Below, piece by piece: positions 1-8,455 of a stretch of DNA of 41,907 nucleotides (position 1 is its first letter; each line of letters begins with the position of its first letter). The notes beneath the pieces were generated by a model that saw nothing but the letters and a program-made list of their open reading frames with translations, was not told the DNA's origin and did no database searches. Source of the stretch: an uncultured Schlesneria sp. (GTDB lineage Bacteria > Planctomycetota > Planctomycetia > Planctomycetales > Planctomycetaceae). The DNA lies in the NCBI GenBank assembly GCA_903904835.1, contig CAIVEI010000104.1, forward strand, positions 1 to 41,907, given 5' to 3'. A program made the position numbers and the translations under genes.

Positions 1-96
1 CAGCGCTGGCGTTTTGCACGGTAATGGTGCAGGATGTCAGCTTTACGCTTTGTATATTAGCTACGCCCAGCAGCCCAGCCGTATGCGCCTTGATAA

Positions 97-1605
97 ATGA
101 ATCGATGTTTATGGTATTCATTGACCGACCCGGTCCTTGGTCAGGTCTACGATCAACGAGTCAAAATCGAATTCGTGATTGGTAGCGGAAAGGTCGGCCG
201 AACTTATCTTCACGTCCAGAAGGACTGCTTCTTCGTTTCCCCCATTGCCTGGTATCCGCAAGGAGCGAAATGGGATTTGTCCTTGGGATATCGACCGGGA
301 AGACATCCGAGATTTGAACGGAAAGCGACTCAGTTGTGCCTGACCTGCCACACCGATCGAGTTGTCGTGGACGAAGAATATCCCGAACGATTTAATCTGA
401 AATCGATTCAGGGAGCCGCAATAAGTTGTGAGAGGTGTCACGGACCTGGACGCGATCACATTGCATTTCACGATCGGTCGCCGAATCAAGTGAACATCGC
501 AGCAGACACAATCGATCCAATCGTCAATCCAATTAAGCTCGACAGCGAACGCCGCGAGAGTATTTGCTGGCAATGTCATTTTTCCGCCGATGATCGAGTT
601 TTGAGATATGGACGTACTCACGCCGATTTTCGACCGGGGATGACCTTCGACGAAATCTGGGTTCCCTTCGTAAGAAACGACGTTGATGCGCCGATTCCCG
701 TCGAGCCGGTTAACCACGTCGAACAAATTCTAGTCAGTCAGTGCTATCGACGCAGCGATGGTCGATTCGGCTGCCTGTCGTGTCACGATGCTCACTCGCT
801 TCCCTCACCCAAAGAAAAAGATCGCTTCTATCGAGCAAAGTGTCTGGCGTGTCACATCGATCGAGGCTGCTCGGAGCCGATTGAATTACGAACCCAATCA
901 AGCGAGTCTGACTCGTGTGTGGAATGCCACATGCCACCACAACGGTTGGATCGACTTTCGCATACGTCTCAAACCGACCATCGGATCTTGCGAAAGCCCA
1001 TGCCTAAACAGGGGACGGCTCGCAAATCCGAACTGGCGATTTTCCATTTCGGCGACCGGCAATTGCCGCAAATCGAGCAAGATCTGGCGTGGGGGCTCTA
1101 TCTCGGCAAAGAAGCGGAATCGAAACGCAACGTGAATCAGGCCCGGCTCGCCGAACCGAAGCTGGCATCTGCACTAAAGTCGGTTCCCGACGACGATGAA
1201 ATCCAGGAAGTACTCGGAGGCTGCGAGGCTCTTCTGGGTCAGACCAATCGTGCGAAAGATCGCTGGCGACAAATCCTCGAACGACACCCGAATGCAGAAA
1301 GAGTTCTCTTAAGACTGGCTGTCTTTTCCACCGAACAAAACGATCTCACCACAGCGCGCAATGCCTTGATCCAATACTTACAGATCAATCCGTGGAACAG
1401 CGATGCCCAGGCTCGGCTGGCTGCGATTTTCGCCTACGAAGGACAGTTCGAAGCGGCAATTCAGTCCGCCACACTCGCCTTGGAAGTAAACCCATCCGAT
1501 CCCTTTCCTCACAATGTTCTTGCACAGGCATATCAAGGACTTGGAAAACGCGAGGAAGCGAAAAAGCACGTGATGTGGGCTCAACGGTTGACGCCGGCGA
1601 AGTAG
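97..1605 (+). CDS. Multihaem cytochrome c / TPR protein, N-terminally short
   Basis: Predicted periplasmic c-type cytochrome with six CXXCH haem sites (CLTCH near residue 81, CERCH 111, CWQCH 157, CLSCH 226, CLACH 249, CVECH 274), followed by a TPR-like helical region (about 340-500). The haem region resembles planctomycete cytochrome/TPR proteins that carry an N-terminal signal peptide and an additional CXXCH plus a His-rich segment before the block beginning around VIGSGKVGRTY. Here the reading frame is closed by stops at 58-60, 91-93 and 94-96, directly before the only available ATG, so signal peptide and first haem site are absent. Either the gene is a 5'-truncated or frameshifted remnant, or the missing part lies in another frame or beyond the window edge. 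Haem binding is read from motifs; the electron-transfer role is inferred. Confidence 0.7.
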   Translation: MNRCLWYSLTDPVLGQVYDQRVKIEFVIGSGKVGRTYLHVQKDCFFVSPIAWYPQGAKWDLSLGYRPGRHPRFERKATQLCLTCHTDRVVVDEEYPERFNLKSIQGAAISCERCHGPGRDHIAFHDRSPNQVNIAADTIDPIVNPIKLDSERRESICWQCHFSADDRVLRYGRTHADFRPGMTFDEIWVPFVRNDVDAPIPVEPVNHVEQILVSQCYRRSDGRFGCLSCHDAHSLPSPKEKDRFYRAKCLACHIDRGCSEPIELRTQSSESDSCVECHMPPQRLDRLSHTSQTDHRILRKPMPKQGTARKSELAIFHFGDRQLPQIEQDLAWGLYLGKEAESKRNVNQARLAEPKLASALKSVPDDDEIQEVLGGCEALLGQTNRAKDRWRQILERHPNAERVLLRLAVFSTEQNDLTTARNALIQYLQINPWNSDAQARLAAIFAYEGQFEAAIQSATLALEVNPSDPFPHNVLAQAYQGLGKREEAKKHVMWAQRLTPAK

Positions 1606-1899
1606 CTTCGCGTTCTCACGATCGATCACGACGAATTCGATTGCCAATCCGCCACACGATGTATTTCATTTATGCCAAAGGCATTGCATGCAACGCCGTC
1701 TGTGTAAATACTTGGCTGTTGGTGCCGCCGTCTAAGGTATAGTTCAACGATGGAATTAACGTAATCATCACTTGGCAACAGAATACTCACGGGGTCTACT
1801 GGCTACAAATGTGGTTATTCGATTCTTGAGGAGCTCAACGTGTAAGATCAATCGTCCAATCCTTGACTCGTGGGTTTGTCACTTTTGGAAAAGGAAATC

Positions 1900-2730
1900 A
1901 TGAATTATCAACCGCAGCGCCATTCGTTTGTTTGGTTCAGTGGAATTGCCTTTTTTGCGATCGCCATTCTGCTTCTGCCGATGTCGCCGGGCTCGATCAT
2001 TCGACCGCCGGTTCAAGCCTCTGCACAAGAATCGGGCAAGAAGCCCGAGTCGAGTGCGCAGAAGACCGAGTATCCCACGATCGTCAAAATCATCCCGGAG
2101 ATTGGCGCGACCGACGTCAGCGACGGTCTGAAAGAAATCAAGGTCACGTTCGACCGCAAGATGCAAACGGGGATGAGCTGGACCGCCGGCCCGTCAGATT
2201 TTCCACCGATGGATGACTCACGCAAAGCTCAATGGGTCGATGACCAGACGTGTATTCTGCCCGTGAAATTGGAAAAAGGGTCGTATTATCGGCTCGGTTT
2301 GAACTCCAAGAGTTATCGAAACTTCAAAAGCGCCGACGGTATTCCTCTACCGCCAATCTCTCTGTATTTCGTCACCGTTGGAGCCTCAAAGGAACTGACA
2401 GACAAGGTGCGAGTGCCGAAGGTGGTCAAATTTGAGCCTGCTAACGGAGCCGACTCGGTCGACCCGGCGACAACGCAAATCCGCATTACTTTTGATATCC
2501 CGATGGGAGCCGGAATGTCATGGGTCGGCAGTGGACCGGAATTCCCGAAGCTGATCGAAGGAAAAACGGCCACATGGTCAACCGACAAAATGACATGCAC
2601 GTTACCCGTGACATTGGAACCCAATCACAAGTACACAATCGGCGTAAACAGCCTGGACCACAACAACTTCCAAAGTGAAAACGGCGTACAAGTCACGCCG
2701 GTGCTCCACACCTTCACAACTGGAAAGTGA
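1900..2730 (+). CDS. Secreted protein with two bacterial Ig-like (Big_5/SbsA type) domains
   Basis: Start chosen at the ATG at 1900, which has an AAAAGGA ribosome site 4-10 bases upstream; an in-frame GTG at 1870 lacks one. Residues about 10-37 form a hydrophobic export signal (WFSGIAFFAIAILLLP). The rest consists of two tandem repeats of about 100 residues beginning PTIVKIIPEIGATDVSDGLK and PKVVKFEPANGADSVDPATT. Each has the 'P.nGA..V......I.vtFd.pM..gmSW' pattern of Ig-like domains of the SbsA/Big_5 type and ends in a 'Y..G.NS....NF.S..G' strand. No catalytic motif is visible, so a structural or binding role at the cell envelope is inferred. Its stop overlaps the start of a possible small membrane protein (ATGA). 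Confidence 0.8.
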   Translation: MNYQPQRHSFVWFSGIAFFAIAILLLPMSPGSIIRPPVQASAQESGKKPESSAQKTEYPTIVKIIPEIGATDVSDGLKEIKVTFDRKMQTGMSWTAGPSDFPPMDDSRKAQWVDDQTCILPVKLEKGSYYRLGLNSKSYRNFKSADGIPLPPISLYFVTVGASKELTDKVRVPKVVKFEPANGADSVDPATTQIRITFDIPMGAGMSWVGSGPEFPKLIEGKTATWSTDKMTCTLPVTLEPNHKYTIGVNSLDHNNFQSENGVQVTPVLHTFTTGK

Positions 2731-2867
2731 TGACAAAACTAATGTCCATTCTCAATCAGATCGGACTCGTTTGCAGCGTACTTGGTGCCATTTGCGTCGT
2801 GGTCTCTGGTCTCTTAAACGAGTCTTGCGAAAAACATGCTGTCGCGAAAGTCAAGTTGACATCCTGA
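2730..2867 (+). CDS. Possible 45-residue single-span membrane protein
   Basis: A short frame opens with ATG overlapping the TGA of the Ig-like gene (ATGA), the usual sign of translational coupling. It encodes MTKLMSILNQIGLVCSVLGA followed by a further hydrophobic stretch (ICVVVSGLL), so residues 5-29 form one membrane span, with a short polar tail ending KVKLTS. The 3' 54 bases overlap the end of the minus-strand IscA-like gene. The family is not recognised. The coupled start and clean membrane segment favour a real gene; the small size and antisense overlap count against it. Confidence 0.4.
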   Translation: MTKLMSILNQIGLVCSVLGAICVVVSGLLNESCEKHAVAKVKLTS

Positions 2868-3170
2868 AAGTTGATCTTCGTCTCGCTTATCAATCAGCAA
2901 CAAAAGCCCTCGCGATCGACCTTCCCAGTCCCTGTCGTCACCGACCAGATCATCGAACGAAATATCGACCTCGCCGTCTGCCCATTTTGTTGGTGAGACG
3001 CGTACCGCAACCCCCGAAGAAAAACCCCCTTTCAAGATGCGAGCCTGGATTTCCGCCAGAGCGTTATCGGAGACGGTGAGAAGATCCTTTCGATTATCCG
3101 TGTTGGATACTTTTTCCGGACCGTTCAATAACCATTCGAGAATTTTTAATATCAATTTCAAGAACAACAT
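2814..3170 (-). CDS. IscA/HesB-like domain protein lacking cluster cysteines
   Basis: 118 residues. After an N-terminal amphipathic or hydrophobic helix (MLFLKLILKILEWLL) the sequence LTVSDNALAEIQARI, then GVAVRVSP, VDISFDDL and LLLIDKRDEDQLSGCQLDF follow the secondary-structure order of the HesB/IscA (A-type Fe-S carrier) fold. The three conserved cysteines of true carriers are missing: the only Cys is in SGCQLDF. Fe-S transfer is therefore unlikely and the function is unknown. It stands alone on the minus strand; start is the only ATG at the 5' end and has no clear Shine-Dalgarno sequence. Confidence 0.5.
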   Translation of the reverse strand: MLFLKLILKILEWLLNGPEKVSNTDNRKDLLTVSDNALAEIQARILKGGFSSGVAVRVSPTKWADGEVDISFDDLVGDDRDWEGRSRGLLLLIDKRDEDQLSGCQLDFRDSMFFARLV

Positions 3171-3207
3171 GTGAGCGCGCTCTGGAAAACCAGAAAAGGG
3201 ACCCTTG

Positions 3208-3257
3208 CACCGAAGGTGTTAAATATCAAAGCCACCGAAGGTGTTAAATATCAAAGC
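3208..3257. repeat. Perfect tandem duplication of a 25-bp unit
   Basis: The 25-bp unit beginning CACCGAAGGTGTTAAATATC at 3208 is repeated exactly at 3233-3257. It lies between the IscA-like gene and a hairpin. Only two units are present and there is no spacer, so this is a tandem duplication. Confidence 0.85.
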
Positions 3258-3258
3258 G

Positions 3259-3287
3259 GAGGGTAATTCGCTTTGCGAACTACCCTC
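3259..3287. repeat. Compact imperfect hairpin
   Basis: GAGGGTA (3259-3265) pairs with TACCCTC (3281-3287), and TTCGC (3267-3271) with GCGAA (3275-3279) around a TTT loop, with one A/C mismatch between the two stems. There is no U-tract on either side, so it is more like a REP-type palindrome than an intrinsic terminator. Confidence 0.6.
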
Positions 3288-3361
3288 GGTCGCAGCCGCA
3301 TAAGATTCGCTTACCTCTGAAGGGAAATATCATTCGGCAATCATCCTCGTTGTTCGTACAA

Positions 3362-3404
3362 AAAGCTGTCAGAAACCGAAATTCATTCGGCTCCTGACAG
3401 CTTT
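3362..3404 (-). terminator. Intrinsic terminator of the PEP-CTERM gene
   Basis: AAAGCTGTCAG (3362-3372) is perfectly complementary to CTGACAGCTTT (3394-3404), with an inner CCGAA/TTCGG stem in the loop. Read on the minus strand, the stem runs straight into TTTTTG. It lies 28 bases after the end of the minus-strand gene at 3432. Confidence 0.75.
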
Positions 3405-3431
3405 GAGACAGTCGAAAAAACTCAGATAAGA

Positions 3432-4079
3432 TCAAGCCTTGAGTCGGAATCGACGGCCGACGCCGAGGAGAACCAACGAGCAGAGCGACAAGGCCAACGT
3501 GCTCGGTTCGGGGACGACGGTGCCGTTAACGCTGAAACCCAATGGGGAAGTCGAGTAGGTAAATTTCGAGAGGTACGGGTCGGTGACGTTTGAGTCAGGA
3601 CTGTCTGAGTATCCGCCACCACCAAAGGTCCCGGCTCCGTTCGTCGTGCCCCCACCCACAGACCAGCGAATATTCACATCACCGGTTGTATCGGTGTTAA
3701 AGAGCACAAAACCATAGGTATGACCGGCATCGAGGGACAGCCCGCTGAAGAGAGTGACCGGAGTGAAGTTGGCTGGGTCGGAAAATTTGCCAACAGTTAC
3801 CCCCGCATGAGTGGCGATGACATTTTGTATGTTATCTTCAGCCAAATAAGCGTCAACGGTTTCGGAATTCCCGTCAAGGCTCCCGATCAAGGCAGAAATC
3901 GACGTGTTGATGGAGGCTTCGTTTTGAGCCCAGAACACCGCTTCCACCTGGCTGTTCGCACCGCCAATCTGGAACGACGAGCTAGTCGCAGGGCTGTTCT
4001 CGACGATAAGATCAGCGGATGAGATGGTGGCGAACGCATGAATCAACGCGATTGCCAAAACTGAAGTGAAACGACGCAT
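3432..4079 (-). CDS. PEP-CTERM sorting domain protein
   Basis: 215 residues from the ATG at 4079, preceded by AAGGAG at good spacing; an upstream extension of the frame to 4262 lacks a ribosome site and the signal peptide would be buried. MRRFTSVLAIALIHAFATIS is a signal peptide. The body is Ser/Thr/Gly/Asn-rich, as in choice-of-anchor-type secreted proteins. The C-terminus is VPEPSTLALSLCSLVLLGVG followed by RRFRLKA: the PEP motif, one membrane span and a basic tail, i.e. the exosortase/archaeosortase sorting signal. The product should be exported and sorted to the envelope or extracellular matrix. The cargo function is unknown. Confidence 0.85.
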   Translation of the reverse strand: MRRFTSVLAIALIHAFATISSADLIVENSPATSSSFQIGGANSQVEAVFWAQNEASINTSISALIGSLDGNSETVDAYLAEDNIQNVIATHAGVTVGKFSDPANFTPVTLFSGLSLDAGHTYGFVLFNTDTTGDVNIRWSVGGGTTNGAGTFGGGGYSDSPDSNVTDPYLSKFTYSTSPLGFSVNGTVVPEPSTLALSLCSLVLLGVGRRFRLKA

Positions 4080-4596
4080 TGAATAGGGCTCCTTAGGTGA
4101 ACGATGTTTCAAAAGTGCAGTGCCAGTCGGTGCAATCAGAGAATTGGATTGTATCCTCGATGCGTGCATTACTTTTAAGTAACCGTCAACTGGATCGTCA
4201 AGTGTTATGACGCATTTTACATCGTGAATATTTCGCGAATGTTTGTTGCCGTGATGCAGCAATCGCTAACCACGAATGAATCCCACAGACTTCAAAAAGC
4301 AGCAACCTTCCCAGTACAGAATTCGACGTAGAATGGGGTGGCACGGTCTTGGATTTCCTCGCATGAGGAAGTTGACTTTTGAGTCAAGCGTCAGGATTTC
4401 TTCCAAAGTTGCCATCATCGCTCCGCGTGATGTATTTTTTGTAGTGTGGGCTTTAGCCCGCACAAGATGTTGTGTCGCACGGGCTGAAGCCGATGCTACG
4501 GGTTGTGGCTCACCATCCTCAACTTACAAAAACTGACAGCCTCGGAGCGAGACGGCTACTTTGGTCTGAGGCAAAGCCTCACTGGACTCCTAAAAA
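4080..4596. other. Gene-free stretch, 517 bp
   Basis: No frame here has a convincing start, ribosome site or recognisable family. The only structure seen is the dispersed repeat at 4451-4506. Confidence 0.5.
4451..4506. repeat. Dispersed repeat copy A with hairpin
   Basis: Bases 4466-4506 match 9134-9174 with 3 differences in 41. In this copy CTTTAGCCCG (4451-4460) can pair with CGGGCTGAAG (4480-4489, one G-T pair) and CACAA/TTGTG pair inside the loop, giving a folded element. Confidence 0.75.
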
Positions 4597-5844
4597 TCAC
4601 GCGCGATGGCATTTTCCCATTTCCTCGATTAGTTGGACTGCGAGGTCCAGTCCGTTTTGATTCCTGGCAAGAGATGAAACACTCTGGCAAACTGCTCGTG
4701 TTTCTGGTGTTGTCAGCTCTACTAGTGCGCGAGACAAATGTGGACTCTTCCGGTGTCGTGAATTAAGTACCGTGCCGACGCCGAGTTTCTTGATTCTTGC
4801 ACCGTTATCTGGCTGGTCCCATGCTAAAGGGATCACCAACTGCGGACATCCTGCCTCTAAGGCGGCTGCTGTTGTACCAATGCCGCCGTGATGCACGATC
4901 GCTTTGCACCGTGGGAGTAACTCGCGAAATGGTGCAAACGGATAATGGCGAATCGTTGTCGGCAAATCATCGGGGATGACATCGGGATACTTTGTCAGCA
5001 ACAAACCTCTTTCGCCGATCGATTCGCATGCCGCGACCGCTTCGCGGAAAAATTCTCTCGCGTGCATCATTCCCGTTCCGAGTGTAAAGACGATCGGTGG
5101 CGTGTCGGCCTCGCAGAATTGTCGGATGTCGTCGGGCAGTTCGTGTCGCACTCCGTCGAATCGACCGAAGCCTCCTATTCGCAGTTGTGGTGGCCAGTCA
5201 GGCTGAGGTGCTGCGTACCATTCTGGAAACATGCCGATAACCAATTCTGGTGATAACCACCAGCGAAAAAACCGCCGGATCGGGCTTAATCCCAGCGTGG
5301 CACGAAATTGATTCAGTGACCGGGCCACGAGCAGGTAACCGGCGAAATCAACAACGCGCCAATAAAGTTTCCGTAGCGGGTAAGGAAACCATGTGGGGAT
5401 GCTCATACCGCCCGGCATTGCTGGCGGAGCCGTACAACTCGGCAAAACCCCTGGTTGCAGCAACAGTGATGCCATCGGGCAGCGCAGTGTCTCTTGAACC
5501 AGTCGTGCAGCAACGACACCGGGATTAGCAACGATGATGCTCTCGGGTTCGCTGGCGAGCCGGGCAATCAACTCGTACTGATGAGGGACCATCGGGTTAC
5601 CCCACTTCGCCATCATCGGTCCGCTACGGAACGGGTCCCAGAGATCGGGGTTTGAGAGCATGCGCTGCACGTCTGCCGCTGAGACAAGCGATTCGAATTC
5701 CAATCCCAGGTCAATGGCTCGATGCTGATAGGTTTCCGGTGCGGCAAGAGTGACGCGATGTCCCCGTTCCAGGAGAGCGGACCCCAGGCCGAGATACGGA
5801 AAAACGTCTCCGTCGGTTCCCATGGTGGCGAGGATTATGTGCAC
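4597..5844 (-). CDS. UDP-glycosyltransferase-like protein (GT1/GT28, MGT/RhlB type)
   Basis: 415 residues of the GT-B fold. The N-terminus MHIILATMGTDGDVFPYLGL is the acceptor-domain start typical of sterol glucosyltransferases, macrolide glycosyltransferases and RhlB. The C-terminal donor domain carries HHGGIGTTAAALEAGCPQLV followed by IPLAWDQPDNGARI, the nucleotide-sugar-binding signature. It probably transfers a sugar from UDP or dTDP to a lipid or other small hydrophobic acceptor; the acceptor cannot be read from sequence. Start is a GTG at 5844 with AGGAA upstream. The gene lies 12 bases after the AAA ATPase on the same strand, so the two are probably co-transcribed. Confidence 0.85.
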   Translation of the reverse strand: MHIILATMGTDGDVFPYLGLGSALLERGHRVTLAAPETYQHRAIDLGLEFESLVSAADVQRMLSNPDLWDPFRSGPMMAKWGNPMVPHQYELIARLASEPESIIVANPGVVAARLVQETLRCPMASLLLQPGVLPSCTAPPAMPGGMSIPTWFPYPLRKLYWRVVDFAGYLLVARSLNQFRATLGLSPIRRFFRWWLSPELVIGMFPEWYAAPQPDWPPQLRIGGFGRFDGVRHELPDDIRQFCEADTPPIVFTLGTGMMHAREFFREAVAACESIGERGLLLTKYPDVIPDDLPTTIRHYPFAPFRELLPRCKAIVHHGGIGTTAAALEAGCPQLVIPLAWDQPDNGARIKKLGVGTVLNSRHRKSPHLSRALVELTTPETRAVCQSVSSLARNQNGLDLAVQLIEEMGKCHRA

Positions 5845-5856
5845 GTGGGATTCCTG

Positions 5857-6612
5857 TTACTCCCCACCCGAATTACGTAAATGTTTCCAGTATGATTCAG
5901 GGTTGTTCAAGATGCCGCTTGTGATCTGATAGTGCCTGGTGTCAGCAAGGGAGACCGGCATTAATTTTTCATCATCAAATGAGATGATTCTGGCATCGGG
6001 AAATGTCAGCAGGATCGCCGAATGCGTGGCGATGATGAATTGCGTCTTTTTACCTCGGACCAGGTCGTACATGAGTGTCATCAGGGACAATTGACGCTGT
6101 GGCGATAAGGCCGATTCGGGTTCATCCAGCAGGAACAGACCTTCAGAAAGGCGGTTTCGCATGACAGAAAGAAACGCCTCGCCATGCGACATTGTATGTA
6201 GCGACTTGCCGCCGTAACGCTGGTAAGGATCGCCGAGAAAATCGGGGTCGACCCGTCTGTGATCAAGCAGCGACGCGAAATGGGCCTGCAATTCCGCTCG
6301 AAAAAAGTAGCCGTCTTTCGGCTGCTTGATTGTCGCCATTCGCATCGCGTTGGCCAGCACGCTGTCTTCATTGATCCCGTGGGATGAATCGACTTCGTTC
6401 GTTCCGCCGCCTGAGATGGGAAAACCGGCCAGTACGGCTATGGCTTCGAGCAGTGTCGACTTACCTGATCCATTCTCGCCGACGAAAAAGGTCACAGGTC
6501 GATCGAACTCCAGATGAAGATCGGGAACAAATCGCAAGTTGCCGGGGAAGGTCGTCTCGTCGAGCGGCCAATCGGCTTTCCGCTTCACATAAGAAATATA
6601 GGGTGCGGGCAT
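5857..6612 (-). CDS. AAA family ATPase (RecF/ABC-like, AAA_21 type)
   Basis: 251 residues from the ATG at 6612; a TTG at 6651 would add 13 residues. Walker A is GENGSGKST (about residue 45), an ABC-like signature is MSHGEAFLSVM, Walker B is GLFLLDEPESALSPQRQL, and the H-loop region is FIIATHSAILLTFPDARI. The compact single-domain layout matches the stand-alone ATPases of the OLD/RecF/ABC-like superfamily (often annotated 'AAA family ATPase' or YbbA-like), which have no transmembrane partner. The substrate is unknown. Its neighbour 12 bases downstream is a glycosyltransferase; any functional link is inferred from spacing only. Confidence 0.8.
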   Translation of the reverse strand: MPAPYISYVKRKADWPLDETTFPGNLRFVPDLHLEFDRPVTFFVGENGSGKSTLLEAIAVLAGFPISGGGTNEVDSSHGINEDSVLANAMRMATIKQPKDGYFFRAELQAHFASLLDHRRVDPDFLGDPYQRYGGKSLHTMSHGEAFLSVMRNRLSEGLFLLDEPESALSPQRQLSLMTLMYDLVRGKKTQFIIATHSAILLTFPDARIISFDDEKLMPVSLADTRHYQITSGILNNPESYWKHLRNSGGE

Positions 6613-6725
6613 GTTTGTGATCGCGAAGAAGACCGACACCCGAGCTTTCAAGGTCAGGTGTTTTGAGCAAAATGATGAACGATGTCGGCATCAGGATCAT
6701 AGGAAATGTGATGGCCGAATTTCTA

Positions 6726-8150
6726 TCACGAACCGGCGATTGCAGGCGCCATCGCCCGGGCACCGGGAATCAAATAGCCGCCAATGATGAACAGTGTGGC
6801 GGAAAGCAGAATCGAGGCGGGTAACGTCAGCACCCAGGCGAGAGCAATTTTCTTCAGTGTCGCTGTCTGTAATCCCGACTTATTGGCGTACATCGTCCCT
6901 GCGATGCCCGATGAGAGGACGTGAGTCGTACTGACAGGAAGGTGGAAGGCATCGGCCAGCATAATTGTTGCTGCTGCGACAACTTCTGCCGAAGCACCCT
7001 GAGCGTATGTCAAATGCGTCTTACCGATCTTTTCCGCAATCGTCACGACAATTCGTTGGTAGCCGATCATCGTGCCGATTCCGAGTGCCAAAGCCACCCC
7101 GACGACCACCCAGAACGGTACGAACTCGATCGACCGGGAGAAATGCTTGCGATAGGGATCGATGGCCTGAATTGTTTGAGGCGAGATTTCCTTGTCGACG
7201 ACGCTTTTTCTAAACCGATAGATCGCTTGTCGTACCTGCCAGCGTTCTTCGGGCGAGACTTCTGAAAACGATCGCTTTCCGTCAAGCATCGAGACCACTG
7301 GAGCGAGATTGGCATTAATCGCGGCAGCCTGGTCTGGATGCTCCTTTTCCATAATATCGCTGATCGAGATTGCCGCCTCTCTCATGTTGATCGCCAGATC
7401 AGCGTGATGGACATCGAGTGCGTAATAAGTTGGTAGAAAGCCGATCAAGACCAGCAGGATCAATCCCATTCCCTTTTGGCCATCGTTCGAACCATGGGCA
7501 AAACTGACACCACCACAGGTTGCCAGCAAAACGCCGCGAATCCAGTGAGGGGGTTCGTCACCCTCGCCTGGAGGGTGGTACAGGTTGGGATTCTTAAAGA
7601 CCCGTTTCATACCCCAGAGCATTAACGTTGCCGAGACGAAGCCAATGATCGGGGAAATCAGCAGGGCCATTCCGACCCATCGGACCTGAGGCCAGTTGAT
7701 CCCGGCCAACGGATTACCGATTGTCATGAGGCTGTTAGCCATTCCGACGCCGATGATCGAACCGATCAGAGTATGCGAACTGGAAACCGGCAATCCCATC
7801 CACCAGGTTCCCAGGTTCCAGATCACCCCTGCGAGCAATAGCGACAAGACCATCACGATGGCACGCATAGACGAACTGTCGATCAGCAGATCAACCGGCA
7901 GAAGATTAACGATCGCAAAGGCAACCGCTGTTCCTCCCAGCAACACGCCTAGAAAATTGCAGAATCCTGAAAACACGACGGCAGGAGTTGGTTTGAGTGT
8001 TCCTGTGTAGATCACCGTGGTGACGGCGTTAGCCGTATCATGAAACCCGTTGATGAATTCAAAGCCGAAGGCGACGAAAAGTGCAAAGGCGAATCCAATT
8101 TGATGGGCAACGGAAAGCTGGCCGAATGCTTCCCAGAATGTCGTTTCCAC
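6726..8150 (-). CDS. pit: Inorganic phosphate transporter, PiT family
   Basis: 474 residues with about ten membrane segments and a large cytoplasmic loop in the middle (about 230-330). The two inverted PiT signatures are present: GFEFINGFHDTANAVTTVIY in the N-terminal half and PVSTTHVLSSGIAGTMYANK in the C-terminal half; SHTLIGSIIGVG and FAHGSNDGQKGMG are further family blocks. It imports phosphate (or metal-phosphate) with H+ or Na+. Start is GTG at 8150 behind a strong GAGGAG site. A gap of 113 bases separates it from the ATPase gene, so co-transcription is possible. No PhoU-like partner is in the window. Confidence 0.92.
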   Translation of the reverse strand: METTFWEAFGQLSVAHQIGFAFALFVAFGFEFINGFHDTANAVTTVIYTGTLKPTPAVVFSGFCNFLGVLLGGTAVAFAIVNLLPVDLLIDSSSMRAIVMVLSLLLAGVIWNLGTWWMGLPVSSSHTLIGSIIGVGMANSLMTIGNPLAGINWPQVRWVGMALLISPIIGFVSATLMLWGMKRVFKNPNLYHPPGEGDEPPHWIRGVLLATCGGVSFAHGSNDGQKGMGLILLVLIGFLPTYYALDVHHADLAINMREAAISISDIMEKEHPDQAAAINANLAPVVSMLDGKRSFSEVSPEERWQVRQAIYRFRKSVVDKEISPQTIQAIDPYRKHFSRSIEFVPFWVVVGVALALGIGTMIGYQRIVVTIAEKIGKTHLTYAQGASAEVVAAATIMLADAFHLPVSTTHVLSSGIAGTMYANKSGLQTATLKKIALAWVLTLPASILLSATLFIIGGYLIPGARAMAPAIAGS

Positions 8151-8455
8151 AACACGGTCTCCTCATGAGTTCTTGTGGCGAGTCTGCAAGTCATTCAAAG
8201 TATCAGAAGTGCTTACGATTACGTAACGCTGGAGTCAGACATTGGATCACAGAATTCGGACGAGAATTCATCGTTTCTTCACGAACTGATCTTCTTTTCG
8301 TGGTTTAGAGAAACGTTAAACGGTGACGTTTGAGAGTTCAGCGTGAATTGATGAGGTGCGTCCTGGCAATCGAGCGATTGTTTTGATTCGTAATTGACAA
8401 GTTGTTCGCAACTTCTTCAGAATCCGGCTTAAACTGGTTAGCGATAAGGATCATC
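8151..8455. other. Divergent intergenic region, 305 bp
   Basis: Separates the minus-strand transporter from the plus-strand lipoprotein. TTGACA at 8394-8399 is a possible -35 box, but no good -10 follows at 17 bases. AAGTTG-TTCG-CAACTT at 8399-8414 is a perfect 6-bp inverted repeat with a TTCG loop that could be an operator or leader hairpin. No gene is seen. Confidence 0.35.

Noticed and set aside
118-726. Long minus-strand frame opposite the cytochrome gene
   Set aside because: Mirror of a real coding strand with six haem motifs; no signal or family in the antisense product.
3208-3257. Possible CRISPR repeats
   Set aside because: Only two units, directly abutting with no spacers and no cas genes.
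4103-4130. Sigma-54 promoter for the PEP-CTERM gene (TGGCAC on the minus strand)
   Set aside because: The -24 half fits but the -12 GC element is missing, and the other two PEP-CTERM genes have no matching site.
4266-4463. 65-codon minus-strand frame
   Set aside because: No ribosome site or family; lies in repeat-bearing intergenic DNA.
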